Positions 44,074-54,306 are shown, counted from the stretch's first letter. The stretch: DNA of 64,000 nt from Microcoleus sp. FACHB-831 (GCF_014695585.1 NZ_JACJON010000058.1:102176-166175), one strand, 5' to 3'. Numbers and translations are program-made. The notes: generated by a model from the sequence alone, not told the origin.

Positions 44074-45270
44074 ATGATGCAAGAAGTAGCAGCAGGTAAT
44101 CCATCCTCTAAACGTCTTTCTCGACCACTGACTCTGGTGGCGATCGCTGCAACGCTGGCAACAGGAGGAGTGATGGCATATAGCGTTTCCCAAGGGCGTA
44201 TCCAGCAATCCAGTACCACCCCATCCACAGTTATTAGTACGCCCCAAATCAAAACTGTGACGGCGTTGGGACGGCTTGAGCCAGAGGGTGAAGCGATCGC
44301 GCTTTCTGCACCCACATCTGCTGAAGGGAATCGAGTGGATCAACTGTTAGTCAAGGAAGGCGATCGCGTTCGCAAAGGACAAGCGATCGCCATACTCAAC
44401 AGTCGCGATCGCCTCCAAGCATCTGTGATGCAGGCACAAGAACAGGTGCGAGTTGCCCAAGCCAAACTCGATCAGGTGCGTGCAGGAGCAAAGACAGGCG
44501 AAATCCAGGCGCAACGCTCCCAGATAGCCCAACTGGAAGCGGAACGGGTTGGGGACTTGAACACGCAAGCCGCTACCGTTGCCCGTCTAGAAGCGGAAGT
44601 CCAAAATGCACAGGTGGAGTATCAGCGTTACGCATCGCTTTACCAAAACGGAGCAGTTTCGGCATCCCAGCGCGATAGTAAGCGACTAGCATTTACAACT
44701 GCCCAAAAGCAACTCCAAGAAGCGCAAGCCGCCCGCGATCGCACTCAGAATTCTCGCCAACAGCAACTAAATGAAGCCCGCGCCACCTTGGATCGAATTG
44801 CAGAGGTGCGTCCAGTTGACGTGCAGGTAGCCCAAGCTGATGTCAGACAAGCCCTAGCAGCCGTTGAGCAAGCCAAGGCAAACTTAGAGCAGGCATCCGT
44901 GCGATCGCCTCAGGATGGTCAAATCCTCAAAATCTACACCCGTCCAGGCGAACTAATTAGCAACGATGGGATTGCCGAAATTGGGCGAACGCAGCAGATG
45001 TTTGCGATCGCAGAAGTTTATCAGAGTGACATCAAGAACATCCGTCCAGGGCAAACGGCGCAGGTGAGTAGTGACTCCATCGACAGCGAACTTATCGGTA
45101 CTGTCGAACAGGTTGGCTACAAAGTGCTGCGCCAAGACATTGTGAATAGCGATCCGTCCGCCAATATTGATGGGCGGATTGTGGAAGTCAAAATCCGTTT
45201 GGATGCAGACTCCAGTGGCAAGGCTGCCCGACTAACGAATCAGCAAGTTAAGGTGGTCATTAAATTATGA
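44074..45270 (+). CDS. devB: ABC exporter membrane fusion protein, DevB family
   Basis: 398 aa HlyD/DevB adaptor. One N-terminal membrane anchor (about 18-36), lipoyl-like halves (residues 75-110, VDQLLVKEGDRVRKGQAIAI, and 275-310), a long coiled-coil hairpin (120-270), and a beta-barrel domain. It links the inner-membrane DevCA pump to an outer-membrane TolC-like channel, which is not encoded here. Its stop overlaps the devC start by 4 bp. In heterocyst formers the DevBCA pump exports glycolipids; the substrate here is unknown. Confidence 0.9.
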   Translation: MMQEVAAGNPSSKRLSRPLTLVAIAATLATGGVMAYSVSQGRIQQSSTTPSTVISTPQIKTVTALGRLEPEGEAIALSAPTSAEGNRVDQLLVKEGDRVRKGQAIAILNSRDRLQASVMQAQEQVRVAQAKLDQVRAGAKTGEIQAQRSQIAQLEAERVGDLNTQAATVARLEAEVQNAQVEYQRYASLYQNGAVSASQRDSKRLAFTTAQKQLQEAQAARDRTQNSRQQQLNEARATLDRIAEVRPVDVQVAQADVRQALAAVEQAKANLEQASVRSPQDGQILKIYTRPGELISNDGIAEIGRTQQMFAIAEVYQSDIKNIRPGQTAQVSSDSIDSELIGTVEQVGYKVLRQDIVNSDPSANIDGRIVEVKIRLDADSSGKAARLTNQQVKVVIKL

Positions 45271-46439
45271 TTGGCTTCCAACAACTCCAACGCCGGACAC
45301 CTTTAGGATGGTTGCAACTGAGTCATCAAAAAGGAAAACTGGTTGTAGCCTGTGCGGGTGTCGTGTTTGCAGATGTCTTGATGTTGATGCAGTTGGGGTT
45401 TCAAGGTGCGCTATTCAACAGTGCCGTTCTTGTCCACAATAGCGTTCGCGCCGATGTCGTTCTGATCAGCCCTCAAGCACGCAATCTAACCAATATGTCG
45501 TCCTTCCCGCGACGGCGTTTGTACCAGTCAATGGATATTCCGGGCGTTCAGTCTGCGGAAGCGCTCTACGCCAACATGGTGAACTGGAAGCATCCGACCA
45601 CCCAGCGCGAAACCAGTATGCTGATGTTGGGATTTGACCCTAATAGCTCAGTCTTTGAGCAACCGGACATTAACCAACAATTAAACTCGATTAAGCTGCC
45701 TAACACGGTTTTGTTTGACAGCGGTAGCCGTGGAGACTACAAAGCAGCGATCGCGCAACTCGGACAAAACCAGCCACTGAAGACAGAAATTGAGCGCCAT
45801 AGTGTTACCATTGCTGGCACAATTCGCATCGGATCTTCCTTTGGTGCAGACGGACACCTGATTACCAGCGACCAAAACTTTCTGCGGTTGTTTCCCCGCA
45901 GACAGGCAAGCAGCGTCAGTGTCGGCTTATTGCAACTGCAACCCGGAACCGATCCAGTGCAAACAGTACAAGCTTTGAAAGCACACTTGCCGAATGATGT
46001 TCAGGTTCTGACTCGGCAAGAATTTATCGAGTTTGAAAGAAGCTACTGGGCAAGGAATACACCGATTGGATTTATTTTTAACTTGGGCGTGACAATGGGC
46101 TTCATTGTTGGGGTCATTATTGTCTACCAAGTTCTCTCAACAGATGTGAACGCACACATGGGAGAATACGCCACTTTCAAGGCAATGGGCTATCGCAATC
46201 GCTACCTACTCATGGTGGTGTTTGAAGAAGCCGTTATCTTAGCAATCATCGGTTTTTTCCCTAGTGTTGTTATTTCCGCAGGACTGTACCGCCTGACTCG
46301 TAACGCGACGAATTTACCTCTCTACATGACTCTGGCACGAGGGATTTTCGTGCTGATGTTGACGATGGTGATGTGTACCTTGTCTGGAGCGATCGCTACC
46401 CGCAAATTGCAATCCGCTGACCCGGCTGATATGTTTTAG
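45267..46439 (+). CDS. devC: ABC transporter permease, DevC family
   Basis: 390 aa, MacB/FtsX-like permease: one N-terminal helix (about 25-45), a large periplasmic domain (50-255), and three C-terminal helices (about 265-290, 320-345, 355-380). The helix after SYWARNTPIGFIFNLGV and the loop VNAHMGEYATFKAMGYRN are typical of DevC. ATGA overlap with devB gives coupling. Confidence 0.92.
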   Translation: MIGFQQLQRRTPLGWLQLSHQKGKLVVACAGVVFADVLMLMQLGFQGALFNSAVLVHNSVRADVVLISPQARNLTNMSSFPRRRLYQSMDIPGVQSAEALYANMVNWKHPTTQRETSMLMLGFDPNSSVFEQPDINQQLNSIKLPNTVLFDSGSRGDYKAAIAQLGQNQPLKTEIERHSVTIAGTIRIGSSFGADGHLITSDQNFLRLFPRRQASSVSVGLLQLQPGTDPVQTVQALKAHLPNDVQVLTRQEFIEFERSYWARNTPIGFIFNLGVTMGFIVGVIIVYQVLSTDVNAHMGEYATFKAMGYRNRYLLMVVFEEAVILAIIGFFPSVVISAGLYRLTRNATNLPLYMTLARGIFVLMLTMVMCTLSGAIATRKLQSADPADMF

Positions 46440-46445
46440 GTTTAT

Positions 46446-47156
46446 ATGATGTCTCCTCAACCTGTCATCTCTATTTGCAACCTCGATCACTACTTTGGTC
46501 AAGGTCAACTCCGCAAACAAGTTTTATTTGACATTAGTTTAGAAATCAATGCTGGTGAGATTATCATCATGACTGGCCCCTCCGGTTCCGGCAAAACCAC
46601 GCTACTAACTTTAGTTGGTGGATTGCGATCTGCCCAATCGGGTAGTCTCAAGGTGTTAGGACAAGAACTCTGTGGTGCAAATCCGACAGCACTGGTACAA
46701 GCGCGACGGCACAATGGTTATATCTTTCAGGCGCACAACTTGCACGGTAGCTTAACAGCACTCCAGAATGTCAAGATGGGCTTAGAGTTGCACAAGAATA
46801 TTTCTTTGCACCAGATGCGCCAGCGCTCAGCCGAAATGCTAGAACAAGTAGGATTGGGAAATCGGATCAATTACTATCCCGCCGATCTGTCGGGTGGACA
46901 AAAGCAACGGGTAGCGATCGCCCGCGCCTTGGTAAGTCATCCTAAACTCATTCTTGCTGATGAACCGACTGCTGCTCTCGATAGCAAATCCGGTCGTGAA
47001 GTTGTTAGCCTAATGCAAACACTGGCAAAAGAACAAGGTTGCACCATTCTACTGGTTACTCATGACAACCGCATTTTGGATATTGCCGATCGCATTGTTC
47101 ACATGGAAGATGGACACTTAATAAGTGATACTGCCAAGGTTGCAGCGGTCACTTAG
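46446..47156 (+). CDS. devA: ABC transporter ATP-binding protein, DevA family
   Basis: 236 aa. Walker A GPSGSGKTTLL, Q-loop IFQAHNL, signature LSGGQKQRVAIARAL, Walker B LILADEPTAALD and the H-loop LLVTHDNR are all intact. It is the ATPase of the DevBCA-type exporter; the start lies 6 bp after devC. The order B-C-A is complete, so the pump should be functional. Confidence 0.93.
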   Translation: MMSPQPVISICNLDHYFGQGQLRKQVLFDISLEINAGEIIIMTGPSGSGKTTLLTLVGGLRSAQSGSLKVLGQELCGANPTALVQARRHNGYIFQAHNLHGSLTALQNVKMGLELHKNISLHQMRQRSAEMLEQVGLGNRINYYPADLSGGQKQRVAIARALVSHPKLILADEPTAALDSKSGREVVSLMQTLAKEQGCTILLVTHDNRILDIADRIVHMEDGHLISDTAKVAAVT

Positions 47157-47345
47157 AAATTATTTGTTACGATATTGGGCGATCGCCTTTACAGATGTCG
47201 TGCAACTGTCAGTCGGTTACATCTGCACGCCAGGGAACTTCCCTTTGTGCATCCACAATCTGGAGATTTGCATTTACGAACAAAGACACTGTTTTGATGA
47301 ATTTCTCTTACGACGCTAACTTATCAAAATGCGATCGCCACTGCT

Positions 47346-48503
47346 TCAAAAAGACCCTCGCAAAACACTGATTCCAAGAGTGGACAAAACACCCCCAGAA
47401 CCGATGGCAATCGTTTTGCCATCCGGGCTAAAGGCAATGCTGGTTGTGTATATGCGACCAACGTGTTGGTCGTTAATGGAAGGCTCAAACAGGGTTTTAA
47501 GTAACGTTCCAGTCCGCAAATTCCACAACTTGACTGAATGATCCCAAGCAGCCGTAACCAGCTTCTGCCCATCAGGGCTAATTGCAATGGAACCGGAAAC
47601 TCCGGGTAATGTGTGGAGAAGCTGCTTTGTTCTCAGGTTCCATATCTTGATGGAATCTGCAACACTGACAAGAGTCTGCCCATCGGGAGCGATCGCAATG
47701 GAACTGATTGGGCTAGTATGTCCTTCGAGGGTACCCAGCAGTTTTCCTGTCTTGCTATCCCATAGCTTAATGCTGGTGTCCTTACTGGTATTTTGATCCA
47801 CACTCTCTCCACCACCAGTTGCAAGCAGCTGACCGTTTGGGCTAAGGGCAATCGCTAGAATCGGCGTTGATTGGGGATTGATGGTCTGTAGGCGTTTGCC
47901 TGTTTTCAGGTTCCACACCAACACTTTCTTGTCATTACTGGCACTTACTAAAGTTTGCCCATCGGCACTAATTTCAAGGTGATTGACAGGTTGTGAATGA
48001 CCGTTCAAGGTGCGGAGAAGTTTATTAGTTTTCAGGTTCCACACCTTAATCGTTTTGTTATTAGCCTGTGCTTTCTGGTCAACCGTCACCAAGGTTTGGG
48101 CATCGGGAGTAACCGCAACGACACCTGCGGCATATACTTTTTCATTAAGGGTACGCAGCAGCTTACCTGTCTTGAGGTTCCACAGCTTGATTGCCGTACC
48201 AGCGCTATGACTGACCAGGATTTGACTATTCTGATTGAAGGTCAGGAAAGTAACATCGTATTTATGTCCGCTTAAATCGTAGATTTGCTCAAAGTCTTTT
48301 TTGGAGTTAGAGGCTGTTGGCGTTGTTGAGCTGGTTTGGGTTGAGGATTGGGCTGTTGATGGGAGTTGAGCGATCGCTTCCAGCGCTGCGCTCCGCGCAA
48401 TCGCGCCAGTGGCAATGGTTGCCATAACAGCCAGAGCGATCGCTTTTGGCGCTGCGCTACGCGCGATCGCGTTTTTCCAAGACAACTGGTCGAGATTTTT
48501 CAT
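47346..48503 (-). CDS. WD40 repeat protein, probably exported
   Basis: 385 aa. A signal-peptide-like hydrophobic start (about 18-35) is distorted by two inserted nine-residue units (IARSAAPKA and IARSAALEA, from 24-bp insertions in HIP1 sites). A Ser/Thr/Gln linker (50-72) precedes a seven-bladed beta propeller (about 75-385, with KLWN/KVWN/LVWN/KLWD blade ends). The final blade lacks the usual WD ending. The role is probably protein-protein scaffolding. No catalytic domain. Convergent with devA. Confidence 0.88.
   Translation of the reverse strand: MKNLDQLSWKNAIARSAAPKAIALAVMATIATGAIARSAALEAIAQLPSTAQSSTQTSSTTPTASNSKKDFEQIYDLSGHKYDVTFLTFNQNSQILVSHSAGTAIKLWNLKTGKLLRTLNEKVYAAGVVAVTPDAQTLVTVDQKAQANNKTIKVWNLKTNKLLRTLNGHSQPVNHLEISADGQTLVSASNDKKVLVWNLKTGKRLQTINPQSTPILAIALSPNGQLLATGGGESVDQNTSKDTSIKLWDSKTGKLLGTLEGHTSPISSIAIAPDGQTLVSVADSIKIWNLRTKQLLHTLPGVSGSIAISPDGQKLVTAAWDHSVKLWNLRTGTLLKTLFEPSINDQHVGRIYTTSIAFSPDGKTIAIGSGGVLSTLGISVLRGSF
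48370..48404. mobile_element. 24-bp insertion within a HIP1 site, copy 1
   Basis: GCGAT at 48370-48374 is followed by 24 bp (48375-48398) and then AATCGC, so a HIP1 octamer is split with its central GAT repeated (one copy now AAT). The core includes AGCGCTGCGCT. The insertion keeps the WD40 reading frame (27 bp net). Confidence 0.7.
48436..48470. mobile_element. 24-bp insertion within a HIP1 site, copy 2
   Basis: GC-GAT, 24 bp (48441-48464), then GAT-CGC: a HIP1 octamer opened by 24 bp with an exact GAT duplication. The core includes GGCGCTGCGCTACGCGC. In frame within the WD40 signal-peptide region, 66 bp from copy 1. Confidence 0.75.
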
Positions 48504-48973
48504 ATAGATAGGTATGTAGCTCTAGTAGGACAACAACTCTATTACTAGCCGATACAATCCAATAAGACGGCAGTTGTATACGCGAATGTTTCTGTCATAA
48601 CAGTTACAACAGCCCGACCTTAACAAAGTAATGTGCTGCACATCACCCAGTTGATTTACCTAAATGATTGATGCTTTTTTGAACTGGCAGGACTAGATTA
48701 TGTAAGCTTCAATTACACCTTGCGGCGAACTAAAGTTCCGGCTGAAAGCTCAAACCCGTTTAACGGGTTGAAAGGGTCAAGTTGATAACTTTTAATTAAC
48801 TTCTTACACCTAACTACAAAAATGTCCTGTTGATCAGGGGATATTACAGGAGTTCGAGCGAGGATTTTTGGACAGGAGTGAAAACTTAAAGTAGATTCCT
48901 GACCTCTCCAGTCCTCTGACATTATCCAATTGGTATTGGTGCATTGTCCTGCTTAGAGTCACCCAGCACATTC
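48504..48973. other. Intergenic region with a short palindrome
   Basis: 470 bp between divergent WD40 and ABC exporter genes. AACCCGTT-T-AACGGGTT at 48753-48769 is a palindromic spacer repeat. No gene or clear promoter recognised; the minus-strand frame at 48713-48922 lacks support. Confidence 0.45.
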
Positions 48974-50854
48974 ATGACTTTTCCACTCAAAGCACGTTTA
49001 AAACCCCATAAAAATTCACCAAAAATGGTGGTGCCGTCAATCAACCAACATTGGTTGGTGCGGATCGTCCTCCGGTCTATTTCCTACTTCCGCAAGGACT
49101 TCTGGCTGATCGTCACACTCTTGCTTCTGATCGGGGCATCGGTGCTTTTCAACCTTCTCAACGCTTGGCCTATGGCGATTCTAGTTGATACGGTTCTCTC
49201 ACCGACCCCGAAACCTAACTGGGTTCATACGCTGTTTCTTGCCCCGTTCGGCGAAGGCAAGCTGAACCGAATTTTCGGAATGGCGTTCGTCGCGATGATC
49301 ATCAGGATCATGAGCGATACCGTCTTCATGCTTCGTAAGATGTTGAACTACCGCATCCAGTACAACGGAACCTTGCGGGTTCGCACCGAATTATACGACA
49401 AAATGCAGGCGCTGAGTCTAGGCTGGCACGGTTCGCGATCGCAGGGTGATGCAATCTATCGGTTGAGCTATGACAGCCTCGGCCCCTGGGGGGTGATCGA
49501 TACGCTGATCGGCTCCACCGCCGCCTCGGTGACGCTGACAGCGATGATTTGGATCATGCTGTCGCGCCATGTCCTTCTTACTGTGTTCGCACTTTCGTTC
49601 ACGCCGCTTCTGTTACTCGCGAATTGGTACTTCGAGGAAAGGATTCGGCGTCGAGCCTTTGAGTCGAAGCAGACGGATGCGGTGATGACCTCAACCATGC
49701 AGCAAGCGATAGAGTTGATCGGACTGATTCAGTCTTTCCGCCGAGAAGCAACAGAGTCGCGGCGCTTCACGCGGGTGGTTGAGCGAAGCGTTGGTGCCTC
49801 TATGCGGCTTCATTGGCAAGAGAACCTCTATCCGCTCACGGTTCAGGTAGTCTTCGCTCTAGGAAGCGGGGTAATCTTCGGCTACGGCGGATACTTGGTC
49901 TATCGCGACCAGTTCTTGCGCCAGGTGCCGAACGGACTGACCCTCGGCGATCTGATCGTATTCCTGGCGTACCTCAATCAGTTCTGGGACCCAATCGGTT
50001 GGGTGTTGGGGTTCACGACCAAGATCCAGACGTTTGTAGCTTCATGCGATCGCGTCTTTACGGTCATTGACGAGCCGCCCACCATAGCGGACGAGCCTGA
50101 TGCGCGATCGTTTCCCGTCCATCCCCGCACCCTAACCCTTGCCGATGTGAGCTTTGAGTACATCTCTGAGCGACCCGTGTTACGGGAGATCGATGCAACT
50201 ATCGAACCGGGTCAGATGGTGGCGTTTTTGGGGCCTAGCGGCACGGGAAAAAGCACCCTGCTCAATCTCTTGCCGCGCTTCTACGACCCGACAGCGGGGA
50301 GCGTTCAACTCGATGGCTTCGACATCCGCACCCTTAAGGTTGCCGATGTCCGCAAACACATGGCACTGGTTACGCAAGGCAGCCCGCTTTTCCCTGGAAC
50401 GATCGCGGAGAATATCGCCTACGGCTGCGCGGACGCGACCTTGCAGGAGATTCGGGAGGCGGCGGTGGAATCTGGGGCGGCTGAGTTCATCCTCGCCTTG
50501 CCGGAGCAGTACGATACTATTCTCAGTGAGGGCGGACAGAACCTATCGGGTGGACAGCGGCAGCGTTTAGCGATCGCGCGGGCGCTAGCTACTAAGGCTC
50601 CGATACTCATCCTCGACGAACCGACGAGTTCGCTAGATTTGAAGCACGAGCAATGGGTGATAGAAACCCTCCAGCGTCTGCGTCGCAAAAGAACCATTAT
50701 CTTAGTGACGCACCGACTCGAAACCGCCGTAGACTGCGATCGCATTTTTGTGATGCAGGAGGGCGAGATTGTCGAGGAAGGCACTCATGACGAACTTCTG
50801 TCCCAACAAGGGCTCTACTTCCGAATGCTGGGCTACAAGCCATCCTCGACCTGA
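48974..50854 (+). CDS. ABC exporter, fused permease and ATPase
   Basis: About 626 aa. Six membrane helices (about 45-345) and an ATPase domain (370-615) with Walker A GPSGTGKSTLLN, Q-loop VTQGSPLF, signature LSGGQRQRLAIARAL, Walker B ILILDEPTSSLD and H-loop VTHRLET. It is a homodimeric type IV exporter of lipids, peptides or drugs. The start is uncertain: ATG 48974 and 49025 both lack ribosome-binding sites, and a TTG at 48944 is possible. Base composition is richer in GC than its neighbours, suggesting transfer. Confidence 0.88.
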   Translation: MTFPLKARLKPHKNSPKMVVPSINQHWLVRIVLRSISYFRKDFWLIVTLLLLIGASVLFNLLNAWPMAILVDTVLSPTPKPNWVHTLFLAPFGEGKLNRIFGMAFVAMIIRIMSDTVFMLRKMLNYRIQYNGTLRVRTELYDKMQALSLGWHGSRSQGDAIYRLSYDSLGPWGVIDTLIGSTAASVTLTAMIWIMLSRHVLLTVFALSFTPLLLLANWYFEERIRRRAFESKQTDAVMTSTMQQAIELIGLIQSFRREATESRRFTRVVERSVGASMRLHWQENLYPLTVQVVFALGSGVIFGYGGYLVYRDQFLRQVPNGLTLGDLIVFLAYLNQFWDPIGWVLGFTTKIQTFVASCDRVFTVIDEPPTIADEPDARSFPVHPRTLTLADVSFEYISERPVLREIDATIEPGQMVAFLGPSGTGKSTLLNLLPRFYDPTAGSVQLDGFDIRTLKVADVRKHMALVTQGSPLFPGTIAENIAYGCADATLQEIREAAVESGAAEFILALPEQYDTILSEGGQNLSGGQRQRLAIARALATKAPILILDEPTSSLDLKHEQWVIETLQRLRRKRTIILVTHRLETAVDCDRIFVMQEGEIVEEGTHDELLSQQGLYFRMLGYKPSST

Positions 50855-51062
50855 CGGCCCTGGAAAATTGAAACACTTTAAGCTCATTCCCCGCCTGAAA
50901 GCCGGAGGATAAGCGGTAAAGCAGCCAATTCCAGATAACATCACCTGGATTTTGATCGGGTAATTATCGCACCCAGCAACCTGGAACACGACGGTAAGCG
51001 ACAGTTTCCGATAGGCTATGAGTGTCTAGGGATGTCCGTCTAATCAAGACATTGGAGTTCGC

Positions 51063-51728
51063 ATGGCAACTTATTTGGTCACGGGTGCTAATCGGGGAAT
51101 TGGTTACGAATATTGCCGCCAGCTGCAAGTACGGGGAGAGCGAGTTATTGCCATTTGTCGCACTGCTTCTGAAGAGTTGAAGCAGCTAGGGGTGCGGGTT
51201 GAGGAGGGGATTGATATTACCTCAGATGCTTCGGTTACAGATTTACGCGATCGCCTTGATGGTACGACCATCGATGTCCTGATTAACAATGCGGGAATTG
51301 TCAAGCGCGTCACGCTGGAAGACTTAGATTTTGAGAGCATTCGAGAGCAGTTTGAGGTGAATGCTCTGGGGCCTTTACGAGTGACTCACGCGCTATTGCC
51401 ACTTCTCAAAGCCGGCTCCAAAATCGCCTTGATGACAAGTCGGATGGGGTCAATTGCAGATAATACCTCTGGCAGTTCCTATGGCTACCGAATGTCTAAA
51501 GTGGCGTCGTCGATGGCAGGCAAGTCGCTATCTCTCGACCTCAAACCGCGTGCGATCGCAGTGGCAATTCTGCATCCAGGGTTAGTTCAAACCCGCATGA
51601 CGAATTTTACGTCTGGTGGCATTACTCCGGAAGAGTCTGTCAAGGGGTTGTTGGCTCGGATTGATGAGTTGACACTGGAGAACACAGGCACTTTTTGGCA
51701 CGCCAATGGAGAAGTGCTGCCGTGGTAG
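51063..51728 (+). CDS. Short-chain dehydrogenase/reductase
   Basis: 221 aa, classical SDR. Cofactor motif TGANRGIGYEY, NNAG motif, and active-site Tyr/Lys in SYGYRMSKVA with an upstream serine. Substrate unknown. Cytosolic. ATG preceded by GGAG (weak spacing). Confidence 0.9.
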   Translation: MATYLVTGANRGIGYEYCRQLQVRGERVIAICRTASEELKQLGVRVEEGIDITSDASVTDLRDRLDGTTIDVLINNAGIVKRVTLEDLDFESIREQFEVNALGPLRVTHALLPLLKAGSKIALMTSRMGSIADNTSGSSYGYRMSKVASSMAGKSLSLDLKPRAIAVAILHPGLVQTRMTNFTSGGITPEESVKGLLARIDELTLENTGTFWHANGEVLPW

Positions 51729-51832
51729 GTGCGTGATACGAATTTGAGGGATTGGAAGCTGCTATAGCCCAGTTGCAGGGAATTTGTAAGAATTGGGTGA
51801 GGAATTCAGTTTGTAGGTACGGAGTGAGAACT

Positions 51833-52054
51833 ATGCACAGCATCACACTAAAATCCCATATCGGTAGCGATGGTCTTTTGAAGGTTCATTTACCTGACAT
51901 GAGAGATACAGATATCGAGGTTGTCATTGTCTATCAAACTAGCCTGCCCAAAGGTGTTGAAGCTGCATCTGTTTCACAGTTTTACGGATGTATTCAGGAT
52001 GACTCATTTATCAGGCATCCTCAAAACGAACAACCTGAACGCGAACCCTTGTAA
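51833..52054 (+). CDS. Antitoxin of a VapBC-type module
   Basis: About 73 aa. It starts at ATG 51833 after GGAGTGAG; MHSITLKSHIGSDGLLKVHL is a beta-rich segment typical of small cyanobacterial antitoxins next to PIN toxins. The C-terminal half is presumably the toxin-binding tail. Its stop TAA shares a base with the toxin ATG (TAATG), giving tight coupling. Confidence 0.8.
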   Translation: MHSITLKSHIGSDGLLKVHLPDMRDTDIEVVIVYQTSLPKGVEAASVSQFYGCIQDDSFIRHPQNEQPEREPL

Positions 52055-52461
52055 TGAAATATCTTCTTGATACAAATGTCTGCATCATTTATCTAAAAGG
52101 CAGAAATTTGAACTTAAAGCAGAGGCTTGAGGCGGTTCCGATTCAAGAGATAGCTGTTTGTTCGATTGTCAAGTCAGAACTTTGCTTTGGAGCGATGAAA
52201 AGCGCTAATCCAGAACGCAACTTTGCCCTACAACAGGCATTCTTGGCGCAATTTGTCTCACTCCCTTTTGACGATCTCGCCGCTACTATCTTTGGGGTAA
52301 TCCGGGTACAGTTAGAAACTAAAGGGATACCCATTGGGGCTTATGATTTGCAAATTGCAGCGATCGCTCTGGCAAATAATTTAACTCTGGTGACACATAA
52401 TACACGAGAGTTTAGGCGGATTGAGGGGTTGCAGGTTGAGGATTGGGAAATTGAGGCGTAA
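52054..52461 (+). CDS. vapC: VapC-type PIN domain ribonuclease toxin
   Basis: 135 aa PIN domain. Acidic catalytic residues: Asp6 (LLDTNVCI), Glu in KSELCFGA, Asp in GAYDLQIAA, plus the THNTREF motif. It cleaves RNA (in the family often tRNA) when not neutralised by the antitoxin encoded immediately upstream. Confidence 0.92.
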   Translation: MKYLLDTNVCIIYLKGRNLNLKQRLEAVPIQEIAVCSIVKSELCFGAMKSANPERNFALQQAFLAQFVSLPFDDLAATIFGVIRVQLETKGIPIGAYDLQIAAIALANNLTLVTHNTREFRRIEGLQVEDWEIEA

Positions 52462-52506
52462 GCGATCGCTTCCTCTGTAATATGCAATTGCTCTCTCTTC
52501 ATCAAG

Positions 52507-52558
52507 AATGCGATCGCCAAAATGCTCGAAGGAAGTTCTCAGCACATGGAAGCGATCG
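52507..52558. repeat. 52-bp dispersed repeat, copy A
   Basis: Matches 54255-54306 at about 48 of 52 bases. It starts AATGCGATCGCC and ends GGAAGCGATCG, with HIP1 cores at both ends. The two copies flank the chemoreceptor-like gene. Confidence 0.75.
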
Positions 52559-52603
52559 TAGCATAGGGAGTATCTACGCACTCAACTCAACTAAATACAC
52601 ACA

Positions 52604-54061
52604 CTAGACCAGTTCTTTAAGGCTAGAGGCAGCTTCGTTGAGTTGTTGAGCAGCGGTTTTAGTTTGACTGATAACATTAGTTGTTCGGCTTGCTCCTAGG
52701 TTTAGAGAGTTCATCGCTTCAAAAACTTGTTGTATGGCAACAGCTTGCTGTTGAGCAGTCAACGAAATTTGCTGGCTATTTAGGGTAATCGTATTCACAG
52801 CGTTAGCAACATTATTAAATGTCTGAGCGCTCCTGTGAGTGAAATTCATGCCTTCACTAACGGTTTTCGTCCCTTCGTCCGTTACCATAGCCGTTGAGGT
52901 AATGGCTAATTGAATATCGTTGACCAGATTAGCAATCTTTTGGGCTGATCCTTTGCTTTGGTCGGCCAATTTGCGAATTTCTGAAGCAACGACTGAAAAT
53001 CCTCTTCCAGCTTCACCTGCCCGAACTGCTTCCACAGCAGCATTAAGTGAAAGCATATTGGTTTGATTGGCTAAGTCCCTAGCCAAGCTAGAAATAGTAC
53101 CAATTTGTCGGGTTTGCTCACTTAGGCAGGAAATCCGATCCGCGATCGCTCCTACCTTATTTTTCAAAGTATCCATACTGTTGAGGGTTTGACTAACAAC
53201 CTGAGTTCCATTGTCTGCTAAGTTTAGAGCTTGCTTTGCTTCTATTAGGGCTACTTCAACCTGCTCTGCTGACTGACGCGCCGAACTGCCTAACTCATTC
53301 ATTGTGGCGGTTGTTTGACTAACGGCGGAAGCTTGTTCTACTGCTAACTCTTCTTGCTCTTGGATAGCGGATGTGATTTGAGTAGTTACCGCAGAGATGG
53401 TAGAACTCACCTCGCGAATTGATTGAATTGAGTTTACTAGCATCCGCAGCACAAAAATCCAAACCAGTATTAAGATTATCAATGTTGCAATCACGATCAA
53501 GATTGCGATCGATGCTTTTTGGGTTTGTGTCTTGAGCGAGTTTTCTGCATACTGTTGCATAGCAGATGTAACCTGCCCCATTGCTGCTGTATAAATCTGT
53601 TTTTGTGTTTCATATTCTTGACCAAACAAAAGCTCGGATGCTAGTTGCCGCTGACCCCGTTGAACCAACTGAAACGCCTCTTCTTCCATAGCCAGCAGCT
53701 TTTGAGCAGAAGCATTAATCTGCTCGCTAGCCTTGCCCTCAAAAACAGTCGGGATTAACTTTGTCGCTTCTGCCAGCGCTGCAATAACTTGGGGGTCATA
53801 TTTTTGGTAACGCTCTATCCATTGAGAATCACCTGTTGCAACAGCCATGTGAGCTGACATCGTTAGCACTTCATCAAGATAGGTAATCTCTGCACTCAAT
53901 TGTTGAATCTGCATATCTTGTGTCTGGATTCTTTTGAAAGCTTGATAAGAATCCCACACATACCAACCGATCCCTCCAATCAAGGTGAGAGTAAGTGCTA
54001 AGGGAACTGTTAGAAGCTGGAGACGAGAGAGACTCCCAGAAGATAATATTTTAGATTTCAT
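52604..54061 (-). CDS. Methyl-accepting chemotaxis-like transducer
   Basis: About 485 aa. Membrane helix 1 (about 17-38), an extracytoplasmic four-helix sensor region (40-185), membrane helix 2 (190-215), then a cytoplasmic signalling coiled coil (220-485) with the hairpin tip [18 protein letters not shown] and [19 protein letters not shown]. No clear HAMP domain. It probably feeds a CheA/CheW-type array for pilus-based motility or phototaxis; no che genes are in the window. ATG 54061 preferred. Confidence 0.9.
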   Translation of the reverse strand: MKSKILSSGSLSRLQLLTVPLALTLTLIGGIGWYVWDSYQAFKRIQTQDMQIQQLSAEITYLDEVLTMSAHMAVATGDSQWIERYQKYDPQVIAALAEATKLIPTVFEGKASEQINASAQKLLAMEEEAFQLVQRGQRQLASELLFGQEYETQKQIYTAAMGQVTSAMQQYAENSLKTQTQKASIAILIVIATLIILILVWIFVLRMLVNSIQSIREVSSTISAVTTQITSAIQEQEELAVEQASAVSQTTATMNELGSSARQSAEQVEVALIEAKQALNLADNGTQVVSQTLNSMDTLKNKVGAIADRISCLSEQTRQIGTISSLARDLANQTNMLSLNAAVEAVRAGEAGRGFSVVASEIRKLADQSKGSAQKIANLVNDIQLAITSTAMVTDEGTKTVSEGMNFTHRSAQTFNNVANAVNTITLNSQQISLTAQQQAVAIQQVFEAMNSLNLGASRTTNVISQTKTAAQQLNEAASSLKELV

Positions 54062-54254
54062 ACTCAGGCGTATTATCACAATAAAGATATAGATTTAGTC
54101 ATTGACAAGGTTCACCTAAACAACATAAGTACTCGTCCCTGCTCTATATCTCTAATATTAGGATTTCCTCTTAATATTTGCTGTGTTATTTATTGATAAG
54201 GAGAGCGCTCACTTTCGGTATACTATGCTAGGCGAGCGCTCTCCCTTCACGAAT

Positions 54255-54306
54255 AATGCGATCGCCCAAATGCTCAAAGAAAGTTCTCAGCAAATGGAAG
54301 CGATCG
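54255..54306. repeat. 52-bp dispersed repeat, copy B
   Basis: Second copy of the repeat at 52507-52558. In both, the frame N-A-I-A-x-M-L ending M-E-A-I stays open to a stop, so the repeat may descend from a gene tail. Confidence 0.75.
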
